A stretch of DNA of 64,000 nt, taken from NCBI GenBank assembly GCA_025331565.1, contig JAFREQ010000076.1:868001-932000 (forward strand), read 5' to 3'. This document shows, one piece after another, positions 22,236-34,900 of the stretch; position 1 is the stretch's first letter, and the number at the start of each line of letters is the position of its first letter. Source of the DNA: Holacanthus passer (Eukaryota > Chordata > Actinopteri > Pomacanthidae). The position numbers and the translations under genes are program-made. The notes beneath the pieces were generated by a model that saw nothing but the letters and a program-made list of their open reading frames with translations, was not told the origin of the DNA and made no database searches.

Positions 22236-24402
22236 TGTGGTATCGAATGTTTATATTCATATTCAAGCGTGTTTGCCATGACACTGACAGACAGCATTCA
22301 TTCTTTATTGAAAATGTTGTGACAAAGTTACCAAGCCAGCCATGTTGTAGCCTCTGGGAAAAAAATCTCTGAAAGAGAAAAGCATCTGAAGAGAATCTTT
22401 CAACCTTCTCAGCCTCTGTCAGACATCTTTACTGAAGGGGAAAAATTTACTGTCATATTTCACTACATTAACAAGCGAAGTATATGTGATGGCACAGCTT
22501 ACCTTGGCTGTTCTCTGTCAGCCGACAAGGTAGCAGTACAAATGTATTTCTTTCTTCTGCTCCTTCTTTCGACACTACAGTAAATCGTCTTTGTGGGCTT
22601 TGGGCAAGTTTGAAAAAGCTCGTTTCACAGTCCGATGGTTCCTTGCTAGCAGAGGGACAGGGCCACATATCAATGGAGGTGGCCTGTGAAGATTTGGCTC
22701 CAAACCCACACAGTCTCCTCTCCCACCTCTAAAAGGACACTCTGACATTGTACATTTTGGTCGATAGTTTGAGATACATACTGAAAAGACTTGTCCAGTC
22801 TTGTGAAGGAGCATTCCAAAAATTAAATCAACACCAATCTGCAGCAATGCAGAGAAAATTGTAATTGCATTCATTTATGTTACACTGCTGTCATGGCCTT
22901 TTTACCTGCCTTGGTGGAAAATGTGACTCCTCGGGATGCTACAATAACTAAGAGCTTTTTAGGTTGGAACATTGGTGGGCTTTGTTTTAGATCAGTTTGA
23001 ATGTTTTTATTGATTACTTTTAGGTTATGCATGGACTGGTGTCCAGTTAAGTATGTATGTTTCATCCCTAGTGAGTCTGAGGTCTTCAGGCGGACACCTC
23101 CAAGCTCGTCTTGTATCACTGTGACAGGCGAGGTGAGCAGGCTTTTGCTGTCAAGGCTCCACAGCTTTGAGGTGACCTTCCTGAGGGTCTCAGCCTCAAA
23201 GAGTGGGTATCATATTTTAAGTCTGTTCTTGAAACGTAGTTTTATGTCGAGGTCTGCACAGGGCAGTCCAGCCTGCAGGTACGAGAGACCCACAGCAGAT
23301 CTCAGCAATGTGGGTTCTTTTTCCAAGGCTGCAGGGGGCTACTGGCTGTCCTGCTGTAATGCAAGGTCATGGTGGCTTGATAGCCACCTGTTCATGGGCT
23401 GTAGTATCCCTGTTGCCTGTCTAACATCCTTTTTCCTGGTTTGTGTGGTGACTTCTTAAAGTTTTACTGTTCTTCCAGAGCACTTTTTAATGGTTTTGAA
23501 AATTGTTGTAGAAAAGTGTTGTTTTTTTTGTTCGTTTGTTAATTTTTTTCTGAATTACAACATTGTGCTCTGTCAGGCACATTGTCCCTTGTAAGAAGAT
23601 GTTAGCATTGTTCCTGGCTGTATTTTGCTAAGGTTTGCACAAAGCTGAACACTATGTAAAGCCTGCCAGAGGACAGCTCTTTCTCTCTATCTGACAAGTG
23701 TCTGCAAAGGGACATTACCAACTGTTTTTCTAACTGCAGCAGCAGGTCAAAACTCTTGTGCAGGTCCCCTTAAGAGGTGGAATTTCTCTGTTAGCGTGAC
23801 TCCTATATCACATGTCAGTTCACAGGACCTATTTTACAGTTATACCGTTGTATTATCTGTGATCACGGAAAGTATTTTGAAAGATTTGACTTTGCTTGAT
23901 TGGGTGAACAGAAGATTTTGGGCTAATCATGCAACTGTGTGTCTAATTGGTTTGCACTCACTGTATGTAATTTTCCCTTTTGGCAGCATTGAAGCAGGCA
24001 CCATATAGGAACAGATTGGACTTGAAGTTCTGCGTATTTTCTGCCTAACTTTATCGCCTTGCATCTCTCCACTTCCTCCTCGCTGAGAGTGACGATGCCC
24101 TCCCAGTGTCTGTTGGAGGCAAAGTATCTGTTTCAGTGGTGACGGCTGTGACATTTACTTCAGAATGCCAAAGGCCCTCCCTCTGTCCAGCTGAGGCATG
24201 GATCAGTCCGAGGGTTAAAGACTGAGGGAAAAATTGATGTAAACAGACGAACGCAGAGGGCTTGACTGATAGGCTGCAGGATGGCTTATGGACAAATATA
24301 TACAAGACACACAAACACAAAAACAAGCAAGTGCAGGGGCACACACTTTGTGCTTTCATCCTTCTCATTCTGCCTCATTACTGTCAGCCTCATTCCAACT
24401 CC

Positions 24403-24454
<52 letters not shown>

Positions 24455-27400
24455 GTGGACATTTGTCCCCCAACCCCCATAAACAGGGCAGCGAGATCAG
24501 TCGGCATGGCGGCCCTCCTTGAGCCCATCTCCCCAGCAACCCCCAAGGGGATAGAGCCACACAACTGTGTCTGCACATGTGTGCGTGTTTGTGCATTTGT
24601 ATGTGTGTCCCTTTGACAGCCAATGGGGGATAGGAGGCACAGCTTGTTTGCTGAGTAACGGGCTAACAAATAACCTGCTCAGGGGCATTAGAGACATGGA
24701 GAAAATAGAGGATCAGCTCTGTCTCTCTTTCTTTCTATCACTTTATCGCACTGTCTCTCTGCACCTCCTTCTCTTTTCCCTCATTCCTGTGGGTTCCCCT
24801 GCGCCTCTCTCCTCTCTCTGTCACACTCTCACATTTTGTAGCAAAATTTCACTTTCCGTTGCCCAGACACACGCACACACATGCACATAACCCTGAAGTC
24901 TTGGAGCGTGGTGATGATGAGTGAGGTGACAGTACACATGCACAAGCACACGCAGCATATCAGACACTAATGCAGCAGCCGCGGCGCTGCTGTCACATCC
25001 ACTCTGCACTGCAGTCGGGATAAACCACCGCTACTTCTGCTGCAAGGCCTTTTACAGGTACAAGGAAGGGGGTGTAATACTGCTGCTGCTGTTACTGTTG
25101 TCGTTGGCCTCAGATAGCCCCTCCAGACTAACGAAAGCTGGGACAGGGACTGGATGTTGGAGTGCAAAGGAGGGATGGGAGAAAAAAGTTTCAAGGAAAA
25201 GAAGGACGGAAGGAAGAAGAAGTTTAAAAGGGGAACCCAAGTTGTTTTCTCATATTGTCATGAGCCACTGAGTTTCCCGCATCAGTTTTTTCATCCTCAA
25301 TCTCAGTAATGAATGTCATCATGTTCGACTTTTCAGAATGGAAAGACAGCGGGGGGTGCATTGTTAGCTTGTTCGCTTATATATTATGTATGATATTGGA
25401 GACAGTGCTGATTGGATTTTCAAAAATCTGTGGGAAACCAGGGGAGCAGTTCAGCTCACCGCTGTGTTCTTGCAAATTACTCAGAAAGACACAGAACTCC
25501 AGAAATAGTTAAAGCCGAAAAAATATATAAAGGCGTACTTTGTGCTGATCGTCCCAGAGGGGGAGAGATCATGTTTACTGGTTCCCACTTTAATGCATGC
25601 GACTTTTTTGACCACACTTTTTTTTGTCTGTCTGGACGAGAGACTGAATCCTCAGAAATGCTCACTTAACGTGTCACTTGGCTGCCCTCACCTCTGTGTG
25701 ACACAGTGCTCAAAAGCAGGTGAAGGGAAGGACGACAGAGGAGCAGGGAGGAGAGACAAGTTCAGTTATGAAAGGAGTCACGCAGTCATCCGACTCCAGG
25801 ATATAGACCTGGGCACCATCCAGCACACTGGAATCAATAATCGTGGCTTTCTCCACCAGCGGTCATGTCCTCCTCTCACTAGCTTCACTCTTATGCTGCC
25901 ATGCAACCATTCCAGAGCCATCCAGCATGTATATTGTATTTTGTATAAAACGTCAATATACAGTATCTCTGTATACAGTATAGAGGTCTTGAATGACTTG
26001 GTGGCCTGACTTTTCTTGTGAGTCACTACGGAGGCCTATCCGAGCCCTGGCAGCTCCATAAAAGCACACCAGCACTTTTAATAAGCAGCTAATTGGAAGC
26101 TTGCAAGGACAGGCTGGCAGAATAAAACGAGTGCTCATTTTCATGGAAGAGGCTCGCGGATGCCACAATGCTGAAGGCAAAGGACACATGGAAAGGAGTG
26201 GGTGGGTTAGTACGTTATAGTATGTACGTGTGTGCGTGTGTGTGTATAGAACATACTCACACACGCACACACATACATACTATGCACGTGTTTATACTGT
26301 AATGGCAGGCATGAGAGTAACGGGGGACTAGTGTGAACAGAGTAATTAGCTACAACTCTCCACAGCAGCCCTCTCCTCCCTTCACTCCCTGCCTCGCTGT
26401 TTTGCTCTTTTAGCCAATTTGAGTTTGCAGCTTTATTCTTTAATAATCTATCTCTACACAGAGGAGGATAGGATAGGCCTTTTCAGTTACTTGCGTCACT
26501 GCAATGAGCTAAAAAAATCAATTTTAGTGACATTATTGATCAAACGTATTGAAAGTAATACAGAAGAAATGAATGTCGCATTTTAAGCATGTTCATGTTT
26601 TTTTGGCATTTCACATTCTCTGTGGTGATAAACCTTACTGATATAAATGTCTAGTGTTGGTCTGTCTGCCAGGTTCAATCCTGTGGTTTGAATTTTGTGC
26701 AGTGGCTATCCTTTTGTTTACATTTGGGTCACAAATCGTGCCTCATCCATTTGTTTCGAGTTACAGACTTGTGACTGATCTCGGTTCGCTGTTCTTCAGA
26801 GTCATAACACCCCTTGATGCACAGCAATGGTGCTACTGTCCTGGGCCACAGACTATGGCAGATAAGGGGGTATGTGTGCGCAGAGAGAAACAGATAGAGC
26901 GAAGGTGATAGCGAGACAAAGCAAGGAGATAGCAAAGGCTCCCGCCTGCTGCTGTCTATTCTCCTCAATGTCAGAGTTCTCCTTCTCTGCCGAGACTTAG
27001 CACCCGCCTAGCATCACCTTATCTGTTTATACAGAGGCTAATAGGAAGCCTGGTCTTTATCCCCGCACTGCGGCTCAACATAATGGAATAGAGAGACATA
27101 ATGCTGCTCGAGTCAAACAGTCAGCGGAGGCCTTTAAATTGCTTCCAATCCCCTTAACAAATCTGATGGAGAGGCTATGAATAACTCAAGGACCACTCAT
27201 CTCCCCACACTCTGCTTCTCTTCTCTTCTCTTCTCTTCTACTCTCTTCTACTCTCTTCTCCTCTTTTCTCCAGCAAAAGCTGTCTAAACCTGAGTATCAA
27301 CTTGGATTAACTCACTTTACTTCACTTCCTTAATTAGGAGGTGCCAGTTTATATTTACCAGACTGATCTATCGCAAGTCCTTCACATGCTTGCAGCAGCA

Positions 27401-30400
27401 AAGTTTTGTGATAAAGTGTGGAAGAAAAAGTTTCCCCAGGAATTTTAATTTTCTTCCTGAATGGATACAGAGAACATAGACTTGACTCCAGTCTCATGAG
27501 GTGAGATGGCTTGTTGAAATGACTTGAATCTGATGGCCCCTCAAGTTTCATTTCCCCATTATTTCACGCTCTCCCCTCTACCGTGTCATATTGTCTCCCA
27601 ACAGTCTGTTGAAATAGGGCTGCGGCAAAATGTTGAGGTCTGATGTATTGTTTCACATTAGAAGAAGAAGTTTATTCACTCCTGCGCAACTGAAGAGATT
27701 TCTTCTAACAGGTGCTAATAGAGTTCAACAAGCGTTGTCAAAGTTAAAATCTCACTGCACAACAGAGGCCTCTTGCACCATCTATGTGTAAGTGTAGCTT
27801 AGTTTGAAATTGGAGCCGGAGTTATCCTATAATTTAGTAAAAACAGGTTGCACCATACAGGTTGCAGCAGAGAATCGAGATTGAGCTTGGAATAGTTATT
27901 GTGAAGGTGTTAAATTTGGCAGAAACTCTTGCAGATTTTCCAGAGACTTTTGTCAGTGTTATTATTAGTATGGTTTATGGCCATATGTACATGTGGTGTA
28001 GACGTCTTCATCAAAAACATCAACCGACCACAGAAGCAACTGATAAATGATCTATGAATTGTAAGGTTGGGCGATGGTTTCTGTTTTCATATCCTTCAAT
28101 CGTGGATACCCCATACCACTCCCCCAGGGCAAGTGTAGGGGAAACACTAATGTTTTACTGTGGGACTTGCTTGTTGCAATGTAGCAGACAGTGTGGACTT
28201 CACATTCAAACCTACACCAGTTTTATATTAAGCCAGTCCCACATGCTGAGAAAAATCATTTCTTGTTTGTTTAATCTCATCCTATCTTAAACTAAAAAAA
28301 GAACACTGACCAGCACACTAATTCTCATGTGGCTGCAGATGATTTAAACCACGAGGTACATTGAATGTTTTGATGCCAACATGCGTCCAGCAAATGGTAA
28401 ACACTGGCCCTTACCACTTCATATTAAACTCATCTGTGTCCTGATAGAAGCAGCACAGAGCCACTCAAACCTTGTGCAGCATGCTGATATTTGTCCCAAC
28501 AGACACAGCAAGGAGACCTACAACACCTCCCCAGTTCTGCAGCATGCTGGTCTGTGCCTCCGTTTACCTTGTTGTGCTGTTTGTTTCAATATACTTGAGC
28601 TGTGGCAGTTGTTGCTCTTAACACACTGTTATTAGCAACAGACACACTTGCAATTATTCAGTTAGTGCGAAAGGGCTGACTGATTGTAGATGATTGGATG
28701 GATCGCAACCCAACGACAAAGAAATTGACACGCAGATGCACACACAGATATTTAAATAATGTGCCGAAATCAGCCATGCAGCGTGTGGGCGGATGTGTGT
28801 GCATTTGTGCAGCCCGCTCATCATGTGCTCATCCACGTGGGCGTGACAGTGTCATTTGTAGGGAAGAAATAATTCAACAAAAACAGAAAAGTCTGATTCA
28901 GTCAGAGAGTGTGCAAGAGCAGAGGAACACAGGGGAAATAATCAAGTGATTATAGATTGTCTCTCTTTATTTATTTTAATTAAAGAATTAGCATGCTTTT
29001 GCTTTGTAACAATTAGTTTTGTAAGTCTGTCTTTTTTGGATTCAGATGCACCAAACTGGATGTTCTTCTGATATCAGTCTCTCTCAGTCTCCCTTTGCCG
29101 TGTGTTTTTTGATGCCTTGCATAGCCAGCCATTGCTCTCACCTTTACAGTTAGCATGCCTTTAATTATCCAGCGACATGACATACCACTTAGAGCCCTGA
29201 ATCCCTGTTGCTGTTACGCAACCCCACCCTCCCACACACAAACACATTTATATACCTCAATTATGTATGCATCTTTCCTGAGTGGTGGAGTCTGACAGCT
29301 CTATTAGCTTCTGCTTTGAATGCGTGTATGTGCTCACAGTGCAGTGCCAGACCGGTGGTGTCGTTGAATAGTTTTAGGTTTTCGTGCCTGCTGTGTACTT
29401 GTTGTTAACCTATAGGTGATTAATAAAACTCAATGTGTGATACACGTGCTGCGAAAAGAAAAAACGAGCTTGGGGATTAAGTCACATAGCAATGGAATAT
29501 TTCCAGGCTCAGACACTTTATTTTTAAATGATCATGTAAAATAATGTGATTCTTGAATTGGATGACAAACAATTATTTCCAATATAGACCACTTATGTAA
29601 ACAAAATTATTTAAAAACATCAAAAGATATAGCTTAAAAAGGCTTAACTATAAATGAGAGAACAAAGGAACTGAGACCAAATAGTTTTGTAATATTTCAA
29701 TGAGAACAAAGAGAACTGAGTATAAGTCTGTCTTAGAAAGTCTTTGTATGAGGACCTTGTGTTGATGGGTTTTCTGATGGGATTGTCCAATAATCAAAAA
29801 ACATTACCTGAAGATGTAGGGATGTTAGGTAAGCAGTAGTGCAAATCACACCTATAAAGTATTGAATGTTAAGAATTTTAAATTTAAACCTAATTCACAG
29901 TGATGACCGAAGAAGTAGAGCTAAATTTAGGATACTGTTGCACACATTTTGTAAATGCTGTCAAGAGGCTGGTTGCAGAATGAGACCCAATGATACTTGT
30001 TGCCTTCCCTCCAGTGGTGGGCTCCAGTGGTGGGCTCTGTCTTAAGAGTGCTCCTCTCGTTTAACAATGCACTCCTATTTCATTGGCGGACTCACAATGG
30101 TCATATTTTCCCCCTACACATTCTTCTTCATTGTCAAGGCCTGGTGCCTACATTTCCCATGATGCAACCTGACTGCAGACCGTTCCGTCAGAGATTGAGG
30201 TGTTTATGGTACTAGTAGCTAATGTAATGTAATGTGTGCATATGTAGCACTCCCCAAGACCTGTAAACAGACTTTGATGTGTAAACCAGTGGTGTCCCCT
30301 TTAATTCAGTCCCCAACAACTTGCAATACCAGAAAGACCCAGCCAAGGTCCTGACAAGGATTGCAGCAGTTTTTGATCAGTTCACTCTGCTGTGATGAAT

Positions 30401-31882
30401 TCAGTGGTGTAGTGCTTTTGTTCTCAATTGCAACAACAAAGCTTTCTGAATTTGCTAAAAATCTAAGTTTGCACCTTTAACTGGCAACATATTAGGCAGT
30501 TCCGACTCTGCCAAACTGACAGAAAATGATTTCTCAGAGACAACGTTAAAATCATTAACTCTGAACACATAACTATGATCATAACGCAACCTCAATATAT
30601 CAGTAAGTTATTCAGGAGTGAAATGTACTTGTTTAACTTAACTTTACTTGTTTAATTTACTTTTGAAGAAGTAATTATGTTTGAAAAGGCTTGGTTGAAA
30701 CATTCCGCCCACATATTAAGAAAGGTTGAAAAGTAGTTAAATATTAGTATGTGTTTATACATGAGATTTTTCTGGATGACTGAAAAAGTGCCCAGAAAAA
30801 AACAAAAAGAATAATTAAGATGCAAATATGATTGTAATTGTGTGCTTTGCCGAGGCAAGCACAAAACAAAAACTGAGCAAAAATTAAACCGAGGGGGAAA
30901 CCGGCATTACAAACTAACTACTTAATTACACAAAGGATTTTCACTTAGGATCTACTCTGTTTCTGATCTGTTTGATTCCTCGCTGTTCTGTTTTGTTCTG
31001 GTCCTCTTTATAACATCTCTTTTAACTTGAATGAGTCCCTTAAAGGCCCTTGGCAACCCAGTAAAAGTCCCTGGAACAGTAAAACTGTGTTAAAGTGAGT
31101 GATGGTGGCAGCAGTTAGGTTTATATCGCTAGCTAGCAGCTCTTTATGAGACTGTGTAGAATACTTTCTGGCAGGGGCTGGGGGTAAGGGAGGGCAGAGT
31201 GGAGAAGGACAATACACCGAGGAGGATTATGTCAGAAGGATCACATTAAAATTACCTTATTACTCAGTTTACCAAAAGGAATTGGCTTCTCTCTTGGTGC
31301 ATATTTCCCTTGACACACACCTGAAAATGCACTCTCTCTCGGGACCGATCGGAGAGAAGGGTCATGTGAGGTGCAGCGTCCAAGGAGAGAGCAGGTTGAA
31401 GTTAAGTGCTCTGCTGAAGGGCACTTTCCACTTTCAAGTCATCAGTTTACACCATCAACACACTATCAGACAGTGGCGAGATTCAAACCAGCAAAGGGAA
31501 CCACAGGACAGTTTGAAGTCGGGCTGCTATTTGGTAATAGATCAGAAGAAGAGAAATTAGTGGAGAAAAGAGTTTGGCAGTAGTTAACTTTAGGGAAAAA
31601 AAAGAGGTAAGTGTTGAGAGGAGTGAGGAGAGGAAGTGCCCCCACAGTGAGAATGTTAAGTGTTGACAAGATGAAGATCTCTCTGTGCTCCTCTCAGCTC
31701 CTCCGTCTACCCCATGCCACTCTCACTGACACACCGCCATCGCACCTAATCAGCCAATCACTGCTGGATTCTGTCTAAGAGGCCTGATTGGCTGATTAAC
31801 CAAGCTCATCAGCACACCACCCGGTGCGACTACACACACAAGCAAGCACATTCACAATATGCAAATTACTGAGCGTATCCTG

Positions 31883-31936
<54 letters not shown>

Positions 31937-34900
31937 CCGTGTCCGTGTGAGAGTGTGAGTGAGTGAGAGAGCGCACATATGCATAATCTATGCATGCATT
32001 TGTTATCTTCTTTGCATTTGTAAAATGTTTTTAGTCTGTGTGGGCAACATGTCTGCAAGTCCACAAAGTTTTAACAAATTCAAACTTGTTTTACATTTTA
32101 AGCACCTTAAAAGTGGTTTAATATTACATTTGAGTCTTGCATATATTTGAGTGCGTGTGTGTGTGTGTGTGTGTAACTGTGGGTGTTGGTAGGTGGGCGG
32201 TTGTTGGGGGTGGTAGTAAGAAAGAAAATTACAACCTTTTGCAGAAATTGCCCAAAAGCTGTAGTCGGGTTCACAAAAATAACCACCGTCTTTTCCTGCG
32301 AGCTGAAAGGCATAGAACCTCAAATTACAGTTTTGGGAATATGATAATTTATATGTAATGTAATTGTCTTGGTAGCTGGCAATTAAACCGCATATTTATA
32401 TACAATGCAATCAGTATCTGTTAATAGTCTGTTTCATAGAAACTCCAGGAAAGCAATATTTTCCTAACAGAATATTCAGGTAATAAAAATGTATTGAGTA
32501 GGAGGGGAGGTTGACTATAGCCGAATCCATAGAATGATGTTTGTCATAGTGGGAAGTATAAATGCAGAGATTTTTGAGGGCGAGTAGGAAGCATGGAAAG
32601 CATGTTTTTTTTTTAAAACCTCCTTTTAAAAATGATAACTTACTGAAACTCCCTTAAATAAGATGGCAGGATTTTCTTGGGGAGTAGAAGTCTCCTTGAG
32701 AAAGCTCTGCTGATTTTTCTCCTCGGTTCTGGGGATGACTGCAGTGGAATCCTGGGATAACATTTCAGAGAGATTGGTATGCTTAACGAAGAACGCTTTT
32801 CAGTCAATACAGTGTTTGACATGTAGCCAATGAAAGAATGAATTTTTTTTTTTTTACCTATTATATTTATTTTTTCACAGTGAAGACTCATGCTGCAGTA
32901 TTTTGAACTTGCTATTGGCTGCAGTGGCCACTGCAGTACATGATACTTACATCATTCACCACATGTACACGATACAGGATTTCCACAGCGGCCTCTCTCA
33001 TAACACATATCTCATTCTTCATGTCTTCCCTTCATTCATCCATTATTCCATTATCATTTATATTTCCCCATGCAGAGCACGGCAACACGTGGAGTATAGC
33101 AGGGCCTGAAGGCAGATCAATGTCAATATTTATTTCATGTCCAATTACTGGGGCAGAACCGCAGTCCGGAGAATGCGGTGATGAAAGTAAACGTCCTCTC
33201 AAAGAGAGGCACACAGAAAACGCATTAGAAGTGCAGCCTGCAGCCTAAGCTTCAAGAGCAAGGAATATGAGTACAAGCGCAGGTTATAGGATTTCAATAG
33301 AGCGAGCTACAGGCATTACCAGGGGGTGAAGCCTCCAGAAAGCTGAGTAAAATCCTGTTGCTTTCAGTGGGAGATCTCCCCCGCTATCCTTTTTCCTTCT
33401 CTTCACCTGTTTTTCTGCTACTGCTTTAAAAAAAAAGAACAATTCAACTTTATCGCTTTAGGAATCCCACCTTCACTCTATATTGAACAGTCACTGCTTG
33501 CCAGAGTTAAAGAGAATGGTCAGAACATATCAAAGTCGATCCGGTTTATCACTGACCAAGCTTTGAAATGTTTAACACACTCGCGCTCTCTTTCTTATTT
33601 TTTTTCCCAGTAAGCTGTATGACTGTGAACATGATAATCTTTCAGTAGTCTTCATATTTACAAGTAGCCCTGTACATTATACATGATGTTGACAGGTCTG
33701 AGTATTGTAATGCTAATTCTCGTCACGTGTCAGGAGCAGTGACACAGATACTGAGAAGATGAAGAAGACAAAATATATATTGAATTGCTTATTTTTCCTT
33801 TTTTATGATATATTTTACCAAACCCATATTTTGCCATCAGGAGTTAAGAATACAGAAGCTCTTATAAAGGTATAAATTGTATCAAAGATTACTTTTCCTG
33901 TGTAAATGCAGCAACATTAGCAATCCAAGCAATTACTGACTTTTTATTGATCCATTGTCCTTTTTTTTGTAAAGGTACAAAAGTTCACAGTTGGAGCACA
34001 CTGTACATTTTCATCACTGTTGTTCCCATGATTCTACAGCTTTTTCTTCATTATAGATCAATAGTCCCTGCTCCATGTTTGATTGTGTGTGATTGCCCAA
34101 TGAACCGATGTGTCACATAATCACTTGCTCTCTGTCTTCCCCACTCCAGATTTGTTCCTGACAACTGAGGGGCCCATGTTTGAGACCTGGATCAGCAAGG
34201 TAATGAGCCTTTTTGAACTTGTTTGCTTCCTCTTGTCTGTTCAAGAGTCCTATACAGTCAGGGCAGCCATGAGTGACACCTCACTCCTCTGTACATGTGT
34301 AGTAGATAGCATGATCCCTGTGTTGTACAAATCAATTCATAGTTTTTAAGACTTGTCCCATACTGTATCAACATTGCGGGGCTCTTATGTAAAGTTTACA
34401 ATATTACAGAAATAGGCAACAATTGCCACAATCACTGTACTTTCATATTGATTGATTTGTAGTCTTTAAGAGCAAATGCAACATGTAACTTTTATTTAAA
34501 TTTTACAAATGCCCTGGTGGTGGTCCAGTGGTTAGGATACAGCTCTCACCACCGCAATTAAAATTTAAAATGCACTTTACAAGCTATCACAGCTCCTTGT
34601 GATGTTAAAATGGCTTATCAGTCAAACAGTAGCAGTCAAAATCCCCAAAAGGTAATTTGTAAAATGAACGGAGGAAAGCTAAAAAAACAAATCTCAGATT
34701 TAAGAGGCTGGAGACGGTGAATATTTGATATTACCACAGGCGTCACAGCTATTATTTGAGAGTGGAGAGGTCCCACCCACTGTTTAATATTATTAGTTTA
34801 GCCCCCCCACACACTTTTACCACGTTTTTAACCGTGCCAAAAATGCATCGTCTATCCCCTGGGTGCTCTTTTCAGAGTGCTGTGTCAAAGAGTGCAGAGT

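Larger units (their letters stand above)
10983..34149 (+). other. ITFG1: ITFG1 intron 6 (23 kb)
   Basis: This very long intron starts GTGAGT and ends CCCCACTCCAG. I see no convincing nested gene on either strand. It contains two inverted-repeat-ended DNA transposons (11826-12463 and 19574-21152), one copy of a percomorph dispersed repeat (19113-19500), a possible decayed coding remnant (22880-23460), microsatellites (22176, 24406, 27214, 31885, 32155), and a 14-bp perfect inverted repeat (31747-31798). The remainder is unique AT-rich sequence with a few CNE-like patches near 26040-26160, 27000-27190 and 32880-33240. Confidence 0.8.

Noticed and set aside
25542..26009. 155-codon plus-strand open frame
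   Set aside because: No domain or family likeness, mixed composition, and no splice or promoter context.
31282..31583. Possible SINE-like segment with GCTCTGCTGAAGGGCAC and GAGATTCAAACCAGC
   Set aside because: Faint resemblance to a fish repeat or tRNA B box, but no boundaries or second copy in the window.
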